A stretch of DNA of 64,000 nucleotides from Channa striata (Eukaryota > Chordata > Actinopteri > Anabantiformes > Channidae): contig JAUPFM010000123.1 in the NCBI GenBank assembly GCA_033026295.1, positions 1 to 64,000 of the forward strand, in the 5' to 3' direction. Below, piece by piece: positions 12,700 to 25,239 of this stretch (position 1 is the stretch's first letter; each line of letters begins with the position of its first letter). Position numbers and translations under genes: made by a program. The notes under the pieces were generated by a model. That model worked only from the letters and a program-made list of their open reading frames with translations, searched no databases and was not told the DNA's origin.

Positions 12700-15600
12700 A
12701 GACAGTAAATGCATGTAATTCAAGCATCCTTTTATGCTCGCAATCGCCTTTTCTCAGCGAGAAAATGCTGTTTTGAAGCCAAGCTTGTACTGAACAATTT
12801 CTGCACCAAACTCAAATAAAACTGTGTCTGCCTTCTTATTTAGCCTAAATCCACTCAGCAGAACATATATACAAGCTTGTGGATGTTTCCTTAAAAGACA
12901 GTAAATGCATGTAATTCAAGCATCCTTTTATGCTCGCAATCGCCTTTTCTCAGCGAGAAAATGCTGTTTGAAGCCAAGCTTGTATTTAACAATTTCTGCA
13001 CAAAACTCAAATAAAACTGTGTCTGCCTTCTTATTTAGCCTAAATTCACTCAGGAGAGACTGAAAATAAGCTTGTGGGATGTTTCATTAAAAGACAGTAA
13101 ATGCATGTAATTCAAGCATCCTTTTATGCTCGCAGTCGCCTTTTCTCAGCGAGAAAATGCTGTTTTGAAGCCAAGCTTGTATTGAACAATTTCTGCACAA
13201 AACTCAAATAAAACTGTGTCTGCCTTCTTATTTAGCCTAAATCCAATCAGGAGAGACTGAAAATAAGCTTGTGGGATGTTTCCTTAAAAAGACAGTAAAT
13301 GCATGTAATTCAAGCATCCTTTTATGCTCGCAATCGCCTTTTCTCAGCGAGAAAATTCTGTTTTGAAGCCAAGCTTGTATTTAACAATTTCTGCACAAAA
13401 CTCAAATAAAACTGTGTCTGCCTTCTTATTTAGCCTAAATCCACTCAGCAGAACATATATACAAGCTTGTGGGATGTTTCCTTAAAAGACAGTAAATGCA
13501 TGTAATTCAAGCATCCTTTTATGCTGCAATCGCCTTTTCTCAGCGAGAAAATGCTGTTTTGAAGCCAAGCTTGTACTGAACAATTTCTGCACCAAACTCA
13601 AATAAAACTGTGTCTGCCTTCTTATTTAGCCTAAATCCACTCAGCAGAACATATAAACAAGCTTGTGGGATGTTTTCTTAAAAGACAGTAAATGCATGTA
13701 ATTCAAGCATCCTTTTATGCTCGCAAATGCTGTTTTGAAGGCAAGCTTGTATTGAACAATTTCTGCACCAAACTCAAATAAAACAATGTCTGCCTTCTTA
13801 TTTAGCCTAAATCCACTCAGCAGAACATATACACAAGCTTGTGGGATGTTTCCTTAAAAGACAGTAAATGCATGTAATTCAAGCATCCTTTTATGCTCGC
13901 AATCGCCTTTTCTCAGCGAGAAAATGCTGTTTTGAAGGCAAGCTTGTATTGAACAATTTCTGCACAAAACTCAAATAAAACTGTGTCTGCCTTCTTATTT
14001 AGCCTAAATCCACTCAGGAGAGACTGAAAATAAGAAAGCTTGTGGCATGTTTCCTTAAAAGACAGTAAATGCATGTAATTCAAGCATCCTTTTATGCTCG
14101 CAATCGCCTTTTCTCAGCGAGAAAATGCTGTTTTGAAGCCAAGCTTGTACTGAACAATTTCTGCACCAAACTCAAATAAAACTGTGTCTGCCTTCTTATT
14201 TAGCCTAAATCCACTCAGCAGAACATATATACAAGCTTGTGGCATATTTCCTAAAAGACAGTAAATGCATGTAATTCAAGCATCCTTTTATGCTCGCAAT
14301 CGCCTTTTCTCAGCGAGAAAATGCTGTTTGAAGCCAAGCTTGTACTGAACAATTTCTGCACCAAACTCCAATAAAACTGTGTCTGCCTTCTTATTTAGCC
14401 TAAATCCACTCAGCAGAACATATATACAAGCTTGTGGCATATTTCCTTAAAAGACAGTAAATGCATGTAATTCAAGCATCCTTTATGCTCGCAATCGCCT
14501 TTTCTCAGCGAGAAAATGCTGTTTTGAAGCCTAGCTTGTACTGAACAATTTCTGCACCAAACTCAAATAAAACTGTGTCTGCCTTCTTATTTAGCCTAAA
14601 TCCAATCAGGAGAGACTGAAAATAAGCTTGTGGCATGTTTCCTTAAAAGACAGTAAATGCATGTAATTCAAGCATCCTTTTATGCTCGCAATCGCCTTTT
14701 CTCAGCGAGAAAATGCTGTTTTGAAGCCAAGCTTGTATTGAACAATTTCTGCACAAAACTCAAATAAAACTGTGTCTGCCTTCTTATTTAGCCTAAATCC
14801 ACTCAGCAGAACATATATACAAGCTTGTGGGAAGTTTCCTTAAAAGACAGTAAATGCATGTAATTCAAGCATCCTCTTATGCTTGCAATCGCCTTTTCTC
14901 AGCGAGAAACTGCTGTTTTGAAGCCAAGCTTGTACTGAACAATTTCTGCACCAAACTCAAATAAAACTGTGTCTGCCTTCTTATTTAGCCTAAATCCACT
15001 CAGCAGAACATATATACAAGCTTGTGGGATGTTTCCTTAAAAGACAGTAAATGCATGTAATTCAAGCATCCTTTTATGCTCGCAATCGCCTTTTCTCAGC
15101 GAGAAAATGCTGTTTTGAAGCCAAGCTTGTATTGAACAATTTCTGCACCAAACTCAAATAAAACTGTGTCTGCCTTCTTATTTAGCCTAAATCCACTCAG
15201 CAGAACATATATACAAGCTTGTGGCATATTTCCTTAAAAGACAGTAAATGCATGTAATTCAAGCATCCTTTTATGCTCGCAATCGCCTTTTCTCAGCGAG
15301 AAAATGCTGTTTTGAAGCCAAGCTTGTACTGAACAATTTCTGCACCAAACTCAAATAAAACTGTGTCTGCCTTCTTATTTAGCCTAAATCCACTCAGGAG
15401 AGACTGAAAATAAACTTGTGGGATGTTTCCTTAAAAGACAGTAAATGCATGTAATTCAAGCATCCTTTTATTCTCGCAGTCGCCTTTTCTCAGCGAGAAA
15501 ATGCTGTTTTGAAGCCAAGCTTGTATTGAACAATTTCTGCACAAAACTCAAATAAAACTGTGTCTGCCTTCTTATTTAGCCTAAATCCAATCGGGAGAGA

Positions 15601-16830
15601 CTGAAAATAAGCTTGTGGGATGTTTCCTTAAAAGACAGTAAATGCATGTAATTCAAGCATCCTTTTATGCTCGCAATCGCCTTTTCTCAGCGAGAAAATG
15701 CTGTTTTGAAGCCAAGCTTGTATTGAACAATTTCTGCACAAAACTCAAATAAAACTGTGTCTTCCTTCTTATTTAGCCTAAATCCAATCAGGAGAGACTG
15801 AAAATAAACTTGTGGGATGTTTCCTTAAAAGACAGTAAATGCATGTAATTCAAGCATCCTTTTATTCTCGCAGTCGCCTTTTCTCAGCGAGAAAATGCTG
15901 TTTTGAAGCCAAGCTTGTATTGAACAATTTCTGCACAAAACTCAAATAAAACTGTGTCTGCCTTCTTATTTAGCCTAAATCCAATCAGGAGAGACTGAAA
16001 ATAAGCTTGTGGCATGTTTCCTTAAAAGACAGTAAATGCATGTAATTCAAGCATCCTTTTATGCTCGCAATCGCCTTTTCTCAGCGAGAAAATGCTGTTT
16101 TAAGCCAAGCTTGTACTGAACAATTTCTGCACCAAACTCAAATAAAACTGTGTCTGCCTTCTTATTTAGCCTAAATCCACTCAGCAGAACATATATACAA
16201 GCTTGTGGGATGTTTCCTTAAAAGACAGTAAATGCATGTAATTCAAGCATCCTTTTATGCTCGCAATCGCCTTTTCTCAGCGAGAAAATGCTGTTTTGAA
16301 GCCAAGCTTGTATTTAACAATTTCTGCACAAAACTCAAATAAAACTGTGTCTGCCTTCTTATTTAGCCTAAATTCACTCAGGAGAGACTGAAAATAAGCT
16401 TGTGGGATGTTTCATTAAAAGACAGTAAATGCATGTAATTCAAGCATCCTTTTATGCTCGCAGTCGCCTTTTCTCAGCGAGAAAATGCTGTTTTGAAGCC
16501 AAGCTTGTATTGAACAATTTCTGCACAAAACTCAAATAAAACTGTGTCTGCCTTCTTATTTAGCCTAAATCCAATCAGGAGAGACTGAAAATAAGCTTGT
16601 GGGATGTTTCCTTAAAAGACAGTAAATGCATGTAATTCAAGCATCCTTTTATGCTCGCAATCGCCTTTTCTCAGCGAGAAAATTCTGTTTTGAAGCCAAG
16701 CTTGTATTTAACAATTTCTGCACAAAACTCAAATAAAACTGTGTCTGCCTTCTTATTTAGCCTAAATCCACTCAGCAGAACATATATACAAGCTTGTGGG
16801 ATGTTTCCTTAAAAGACAGTAAATGCATGT
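12700..16830 (+). repeat. Segmental repeat at 3327-bp offset (about 12.7-13.5 kb and 16.0-16.8 kb)
   Basis: The rare variants GTTTCATTAA (13081 and 16409) and GAAAATTCTG (13351 and 16678) recur in the same order at offsets of 3328 and 3327 bp, about 17 monomers. The flanking monomers match in type order, including the GTATTTAAC copy with TTCACTCAGGAG. This is a duplication by unequal exchange inside the array. Confidence 0.8.
13700..13760 (+). repeat. Monomer with a clean deletion of the hairpin
   Basis: GCTCGCAA joins directly to ATGCTGTTTTG near 13724-13728, removing about 21-25 bp that include the whole TTTTCTC-AGC-GAGAAAA palindrome. AA(T) is present at both edges of the missing segment, consistent with microhomology-mediated loss or slippage across a hairpin. 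The surrounding monomers are clean, so a random basecalling error is less likely here than in the first 10 kb. Confidence 0.75.
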
Positions 16831-19800
16831 AATTCAAGCATCCTTTTATGCTCGCAATCGCCTTTTCTCAGCGAGAAAATGCTGTTTTGAAGCCAAGCTT
16901 GTATTGAACAATTTCTGCACAAAACTCAAATAAAACTGTGTCTGCCTTCTTATTTAGCCGCAATCCAATCAGGAGAGACTTAAAATAAGCTTGTGGCATA
17001 TTTCCTTAAAAGACAGTAAATGCATGTAATTCAAGCATCCTTTTATGCTCGCAATCGCCTTTTCTCAGCGAGAAAATGCTGTTTTGAAGCCAAGCTTGTA
17101 CTGAACAATTTCTGCACCAAACTCAAATAAAACTGTGTCTGCCTTCTTATTTAGCCTAAATCCACTCAGCAGAACATATAAACAAGCTTGTGGGATGTTT
17201 TCTTAAAAAGACAGTAAATGCATGTAATTCAAGCATCCTTTTATGCTCGCAATCGCCTTTTCTCAGCGAGAAAATGCTGTTTTGAAGCCAAGCTTGTATT
17301 GAACAATTTCTGCACAAAACTCAAATAAAACTGTGTCTTCCTTCTTATTTAGCCTAAATCCAATCAGGAGAGACTGAAAATAAACTTGTGGATGTTTCCT
17401 TAAAAGACAGTAAATGCATGTAATTCAAGCATCCTTTTATGCTCGCAATCGCCTTTTTCTCAGCGAGAAAATGCTGTTTTGAAGCCAAGCTTGTATTGAA
17501 CAATTTCTGCACAAAACTCAAATAAAACTGTGTCTTCCTTCTTATTTAGCCTAAATCTACTCAGGAGAGACTGAAAATAAACTTGTGGGATGTTTCCTTA
17601 AAAGACAGTAAATGCATGTAATTCAAGCATCCTTTTATGCTCGCAATCGCCTTTTCTCAGCGAGAAAATGCTGTTTTGAAGCCAAGCTTGTATTGAACAA
17701 TTTCTGCACAAAACTCAAATAAAACTGTGTCTGCCTTCTTATTTAGCCTAAATCCAATCAGGAGAGACTGAAAATAAACTTGTGGGATGTTTCCTTAAAA
17801 GACAGTAAATGCATGTAATTCAAGCATCCTTTTATTCTCGCAGTCGCCTTTTCTCAGCGAGAAAATGCTGTTTTGAAGCCAAGCTTGTATTGAACAATTT
17901 CTGCACAAAACTCAAATAAAACTGTGTCTGCCTTCTTATTTAGCCTAAATCCAATCAGGAGAGACTGAAAATAAGCTTGTAGCATGTTTCCTTAAAAGAC
18001 AGTAAATGCATGTAATTCAAGCAACCTTTTATGCTCGCAATCGCTTTTTCTCAGCGAGAAAATGCTGTTTGAAGCCAAGCTTGTATATAACAATTTCTGC
18101 ACCAAACTCAAATAAAACTGTGTCTGCCTTCTTATTTAGCCTAAATCCACTCAGCAGAACATATATACAAGCTTGTGGCATTTTCCTTAAAAGACAGTAA
18201 ATGCATGTAATTCAACATCCTTTTATGCTCGCAATCGCCTTTTCTCAGCGAGAAAATGCTGTTTTAAGCCAAGCTTGTATTGAACAATTTCTGCACAAAA
18301 CTCAAATAAAACTGTGTCTTCCTTCTTATTTAGCCTAAATCCAATCAGGAGAGACTGAAAATAAACTTGTGGGATGTTTCCTTAAAAGACAGTAAATGCA
18401 TGTAATTCAAGCATCCTTTTATGCTCGCAATCGCCTTTTCTCAGCGAGAAAATGCTGTTTTGAAGCCAAGCTTGTATTGAACAATTTCTGCACAAAACTC
18501 AAATAAAACTGTGTCTGCCTTCTTATTTAGCCTAAATCCATTCAGGAGAGACTGAAAATAAGCTTGTGGCATGTTTCCTTAAAAGACAGTAAATGCATGT
18601 AATTCAAGCATCCTTTTATGCTCGCAATCGCCTTTTCTCAGCGAGAAAATGCTGTTTTGAAGCCAAGCTTGTACTGAACAATTTCTGCACAAAACTCAAA
18701 TAAAACTGTGTCTGCCTTCTTATTTAGCCTAAATCCACTCAGGAGAGACTGAAAATAAGCTTGTGGCATGTTTCCTTAAAAGACAGTAAATGCATGTAAT
18801 TCAAGCATCCTTTTATGCTCGCAATCGCCTTTTCTCAGCGAGAAAATGCTGTTTTGAAGCCAAGCTTGTACTGAACAATTTCTGCACCAAACTCAAATAA
18901 AACTGTGTCTGCCTTCTTATTTAGCCTAAATCCAATCAGGAGAGACTGAAAATAAACTTGTGGGATGTTTCCTTAAAAGACAGTAAATGCATGTAATTCA
19001 AGCATCCTTTTATTCTCGCAGTCGCCTTTTCTCAGCGAGAAAATGCTGTTTTGAAGCCAAGCTTGTATTGAACAATTTCTGCACAAAACTCAAATAAAAC
19101 TGTGTCTTCCTTCTTATTTAGCCTAAATCCAATCAGGAGAGACTGAAAATAAACTTGTGGGATGTTTCCTTAAAAGACAGTAAATGCATGTAATTCAAGC
19201 ATCCTTTTATGCTCGCAATCGCCTTTTCTCAGCGAGAAAATGCTGTTTTGAAGCCAAGCTTGTATTGAACAATTTCTGCACAAAACTCAAATAAAACTGT
19301 GTCTGCCTTCTTATTTAGCCTAAATCCACTCAGGAGAGACTGAAAATAAGCTTGTGGCATGTTTCCTTAAAAAGACAGTAAATGCATGTAATTCAAGCAT
19401 CCTTTTATGCTCGCAATCGCCTTTTCTCAGCGAGAAAATGCTGTTTTGAAGCCAAGCTTGTACTGAACAATTTCTGCACCAAACTCCAATAAAACTGTGT
19501 CTGCCTTCTTATTTAGCCTAAATCCACTCAGCAGAACATATATACAAGCTTGTGGCATATTTCCTTAAAAGACAGTAAATGCATGTAATTCAAGCATCCT
19601 TTTATGCTCATAATCGCCTTTTCTCAGCAAGAAAATGCTGTTTTGAAGCCAAGCTTGTATTGAACAATTTCTGCACCAAACTCCAATAAAACTGTGTCTT
19701 CCTTCTTATTTAGCCTAAATCCAATCAGGAGAGACTGAAAATAAACTTGTGGGATGTTTCCTTAAAAGACAGTAAATGCATGTAATTCAAGCATCCTTTA

Positions 19801-22160
19801 TGCTCGCAATCGCCTTTTCTCAGCGAGAAAATGCTGTTTGAAGCCAAGCTTGTATTGAACAATTTCTGCACAAAACTCAAATAAAACTGTGTCTGCCTTC
19901 TTATTTAGCCTAAATCCATTCAGGAGAGACTGAAAATAAGCTTGTGGCATGTTTCCTTAAAAGACAGTAAATGCATGTAATTCAAGCATCCTTTATGCTC
20001 AATCGCCTTTTCTCAGCGAGAAAATGCTGTTTTGAAGCCAAGCTTGTACTGAACAATTTCTGCACAAAACTCAAATAAAACTGTGTCTGCCTTCTTATTT
20101 AGCCTAAATCCACTCAGGAGAGACTGAAAATAAGCTTGTGGCATGTTTCCTTAAAAGACAGTAAATGCATGTAATTCAAGCATCCTTTTATGCTCGCAAT
20201 CGCCTTTTCTCAGCGAGAAAATGCTGTTTTGAAGCCAAGCTTGTACTGAACAATTTCTGCACCAAACTCAAATAAAACTGTGTCTGCCTTCTTATTTAGC
20301 CTAAATCCAATCAGGAGAGACTGAAAATAAACTTGTGGGATGTTTCCTTAAAAGACAGTAAATGCATGTAATTCAAGCATCCTTTTATTCTCGCAGTCGC
20401 CTTTTCTCAGCGAGAAAATGCTGTTTTGAAGCCAAGCTTGTATTGAACAATTTCTGCACAAAACTCAAATAAAACTGTGTCTGCCTTCTTATTTAGCCTA
20501 AATCCAATCAGGAGAGACTGAAAATAAACTTGTGGGATGTTTCCTTAAAAGACAGTAAATGCATGTAATTCAAGCATCCTTTTATGCTCGCAATCGCCTT
20601 TTCTCAGCGAGAAAATGCTGTTTTGAAGCCAAGCTTGTATTGAACAATTTCTGCACAAAACTCAAATAAAACTGTGTCTGCCTTCTTATTTAGCCTAAAT
20701 CCACTCAGGAGAGACTGAAAATAAGCTTGTGGCATGTTTCCTTAAAAGACAGTAAATGCATGTAATTCAAGCATCCTTTTATGCTCGCAATCGCCTTTTC
20801 TCAGCGAGAAAATGCTGTTTTGAAGCCAAGCTTGTACTGAACAATTTCTGCACCAAACTCCAATAAAACTGTGTCTGCCTTCTTATTTAGCCTAAATCCA
20901 CTCAGCAGAACATATATACAAGCTTGTGGCATATTTCCTTAAAAGACAGTAAATGCATGTAATTCAAGCATCCTTTTATGCTCGCAATCGCCTTTTCTCA
21001 GCGAGAAAATGCTGTTTTAAGCCAAGCTTGTACTGAACAATTTCTGCACAAAACTCAAATAAAACTGTGTCTGCCTTCTTATTTAGCCTAAATCCACTCA
21101 GGAGAGACTGAAAATAAGCTTGTGGCATGTTTCCTTAAAAAGACAGTAAATGCATGTAATTCAAGCATCCTTTTATGCTCGCAATCGCCTTTTCTCAGCG
21201 AGAAAATGCTGTTTTTAAGCCAAGCTTGTACTGAACAATTTCTGCACCAAACTCCAATAAAACTGTGTCTGCCTTCTTATTTAGCCTAAATCCACTCAGC
21301 AGAACATATATACAAGCTTGTGGCATATTTCCTTAAAAAAGACAGTAAATGCATGTAATTCAAGCATCCTTTTATGCTTGCAATCGCCTTTTCTCAGCGA
21401 GAAAATGCTGTTTTAAGCCAAGCTTGTACTGAACAATTTCTGCACCAAACTCAAATAAAACTGTGTCTGCCTTCTTATTTAGCCTAAATCCAATCAGGAG
21501 AGACTGAAAATAAGCTTGTGGCATGTTTCCTTAAAAGACAGTAAATGCATGTAATTCAAGCATCCTTTTATGCTCGCAATCGCCTTTTCTCAGCGAGAAA
21601 ATGCTGTTTTGAAGCCAAGCTTGTATTTAACAATTTCTGCACAAAACTCAAATAAAACTGTGTCTGCCTTCTTATTTAGCCTAAATCCACTCAGCAGAAC
21701 ATATATACAAGCTTGTGGGAAGTTTCCTTAAAAGACAGTAAATGCATGTAATTCAAGCATCCTCTTATGCTTGCAATCGCCTTTTCTCAGCGAGAAACTG
21801 CTGTTTTGAAGCCAAGCTTGTACTGAACAATTTCTGCACCAAACTCAAATAAAACTGTGTCTGCCTTCTTATTTAGCCTAAATCCACTCAGCAGAACATA
21901 TATACAAGCTTGTGGGATGTTTCCTTAAAAGACAGTAAATGCATGTAATTCAAGCATCCTTTTATGCTCGCAATCGCCTTTTCTCAGCGAGAAAATGCTG
22001 TTTTGAAGCCAAGCTTGTATATAACAATTTCTGCACCAAACTCAAATAAAACTGTGTCTGCCTTCTTATTTAGCCTAAATCCACTCAGCAGAACATATAT
22101 ACAAGCTTGTGGCATATTTCCTTAAAAGACAGTAAATGCATGTAATTCAAGCATCCTTTT
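14640..22160 (+). repeat. Segmental repeat at 6888-bp offset (about 14.6-15.3 kb and 21.5-22.2 kb)
   Basis: The marker GAAGTTTCCT (14831 and 21719), followed by CATCCTCTTATGCTTGC and GAGAAACTGCTG, recurs at 6888 bp, almost exactly 35 monomers. A further CATCCTCTTATGCTTGC/GAGAAACTGC copy lies near 22350 without the GAAGTTTCC marker. The block shows long-range exchange across tens of monomers. Confidence 0.8.
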
Positions 22161-22699
22161 ATGCTCGCAATCGCCTTTTCTCAGCGAGAAAATGCTGTTT
22201 TGAAGCCAAGCTTGTACTGAACAATTTCTGCACCAAACTCAAATAAAACTGTGTCTGCCTTCTTATTTAGCCTAAATCCAATCAGGAGAGACTGAAAATA
22301 AGCTTGTGGCATGTTTCCTTAAAAGACAGTAAATGCATGTAATTCAAGCATCCTCTTATGCTTGCAATCGCCTTTTCTCAGCGAGAAACTGCTGTTTTGA
22401 AGCCAAGCTTGTACTGAACAATTTCTGCACCAAACTCAAATAAAACTGTGTCTGCCTTCTTATTTAGCCTAAATCCACTCAGCAGAACATATATACAAGC
22501 TTGTGGCATATTTCCTTAAAAGACAGTAAATGCATGTAATTCAAGCATCCTTTTATGCTCGCAATCGCCTTTTCTCAGCGAGAAAATGCTGTTTTGAAGC
22601 CAAGCTTGTACTGAACAATTTCTGCACCAAACTCAAATAAAACTGTGTCTGCCTTCTTATTTAGCCTAAATCCACTCAGGAGAGACTGAAAATAAACTT

Positions 22700-24950
22700 G
22701 TGGGATGTTTCCTTAAAAGACAGTAAATGCATGTAATTCAAGCATCCTTTTATTCTCGCAGTCGCCTTTTCTTAGCGAGAAAATGCTGTTTTGAAGCCAA
22801 GCTTGTATTGAACAATTTCTGCACAAAACTCAAATAAAACTGTGTCTGCCTTCTTATTTAGCCTAAATCCAATCAGGAGAGACTGAAAATAAGCTTGTGG
22901 GATGTTTCCTTAAAAGACAGTAAATGCATGTAATTCAAGCATCCTTTTATGCTCGCAATCGCCTTTTCTCAGCGAGAAAATGCTGTTTTGAAGCCAAGCT
23001 TGTATTGAACAATTTCTGCACAAAACTCAAATAAAACTGTGTCTGCCTTCTTATTTAGCCTAAATCCACTCAGGAGAGACTGAAAATAAGCTTGTGGCAT
23101 GTTTCCTTAAAAGACAGTAAATGCATGTAATTCAAGCATCCTTTTATTCTCGCAGTCGCCTTTTCTTAGCGAGAAAATGCTGTTTTGAAGCCAAGCTTGT
23201 ATTGAACAATTTCTGCACAAAACTCAAATAAAACTGTGTCTGCCTTCTTATTTAGCCTAAATCCAATCAGGAGAGACTGAAAATAAGCTTGTGGGATGTT
23301 TCCTTAAAAGACAGTAAATGCATGTAATTCAAGCATCCTTTTATGCTCGCAATCGCCTTTTCTCAGCGAGAAAATGCTGTTTTGAAGCCAAGCTTGTATT
23401 GAACAATTTCTGCACAAAACTCAAATAAAACTGTGTCTGCCTTCTTATTTAGCCTAAATCCACTCAGGAGAGACTGAAAATAAGCTTGTGGCATGTTTCC
23501 TTAAAAGACAGTAAATGCATGTAATTCAAGCATCCTTTTATGCTCGCAATCGCCTTTTCTCAGCGAGAAAATGCTGTTTTGAAGCCAAGCTTGTACTGAA
23601 CAATTTCTGCACAAAACTCAAATAAAACTGTGTCTGCCTTCTTATTTAGCCTAAATCCATTCAGGAGAGACTGAAAATAAGCTTGTGGCATGTTTCCTTA
23701 AAAGACAGTAAATGCATGTAATTCAAGCATCCTTTTATGCTCGCAATCGCCTTTTCTCAGCGAGAAAATGCTGTTTTGAAGCCAAGCTTGTATATAACAA
23801 TTTCTGCACAAAACTCAAATAAAACTGTGTCTGCCTTCTTATTTAGCCTAAATCCACTCAGCAGAACATATATACAAGCTTGTGGGATGTTTCCTTAAAA
23901 GACAGTAAATGCATGTAATTCAAGCATCCTTTTATGCTCGCAATCGCCTTTTCTCAGCGAGAAAATGCTGTTTGAAGCCAAGCTTGTATTGAACAATTTC
24001 TGCACCAAACTCAAATAAAACTGTGTCTGCCTTCTTATTTAGCCTAAATCCACTCAGCAGAACATATATACAAGCTTGTGGGATGTTTCCTTAAAAGACA
24101 GTAAATGCATGTAATTCAAGCATCCTTTTATGCTCGCAATCGCCTTTTCTCAGCGAGAAAATGCTGTTTTGAAGCCAAGCTTGTATATAACAATTTCTGC
24201 ACCAAACTCAAATAAAACTGTGTCTGCCTTCTTATTTAGCCTAAATCCACTCAGCAGAACATATATACAAGCTTGTGGCATATTTCCTTAAAAGACAGTA
24301 AATGCATGTAATTCAAGCATCCTTTTATGCTCGCAATCGCCTTTTCTCAGCGAGAAAATGCTGTTTTGAAGCCAAGCTTGTACTGAACAATTTCTGCACC
24401 AAACTCAAATAAAACTGTGTCTGCCTTCTTATTTAGCCTAAATCCACTCAGGAGAGACTGAAAATAAACTTGTGGGATGTTTCCTTAAAAGACAGTAAAT
24501 GCATGTAATTCAAGCATCCTTTTATTCTCGCAGTCGCCTTTTCTTAGCGAGAAAATGCTGTTTTGAAGCCAAGCTTGTATTGAACAATTTCTGCACAAAA
24601 CTCAAATAAAACTGTGTCTGCCTTCTTATTTAGCCTAAATCCAATCAGGAGAGACTGAAAATAAGCTTGTGGGATGTTTCCTTAAAAGACAGTAAATGCA
24701 TGTAATTCAAGCATCCTTTTATGCTCGCAATCGCCTTTTCTCAGCGAGAAAATGCTGTTTTGAAGCCAAGCTTGTATTGAACAATTTCTGCACAAAACTC
24801 AAATAAAACTGTGTCTGCCTTCTTATTTAGCCTAAATCCACTCAGGAGAGACTGAAAATAAGCTTGTGGCATGTTTCCTTAAAAGACAGTAAATGCATGT
24901 AATTCAAGCATCCTTTTATGCTCGCAATCGCCTTTTCTCAGCGAGAAAAT
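22700..24950 (+). repeat. 2- and 7-monomer repeats marked by CTTTTCTTAG
   Basis: The hairpin variant CTTTTCTTAGCGAG, in which one C becomes T and breaks the 7-bp stem, occurs at 22766, 23160 and 24538. The spacings are 394 bp (2 monomers) and 1378 bp (7 monomers). Each occurrence is next to TATTCTCGCAGTCGCC, and the following monomers are in the same order. Confidence 0.75.
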
Positions 24951-25239
24951 GCTGTTTTGAAGCCAAGCTTGTACTGAACAATTTCTGCACCAAACTCAAA
25001 TAAAACTGTGTCTGCCTTCTTATTTAGCCTAAATCCAATCAGGAGAGACTGAAAATAAACTTGTGGGATGTTTCCTTAAAAGACAGTAAATGCATGTAAT
25101 TCAAGCATCCTTTTATTCTCGCAGTCGCCTTTTCTCAGCGAGAAAATGCTGTTTTGAAGCCAAGCTTGTATTGAACAATTTCTGCACAAAACTCAAATAA
25201 AACTGTGTCTGCCTTCTTATTTAGCCTAAATCCAATCAG

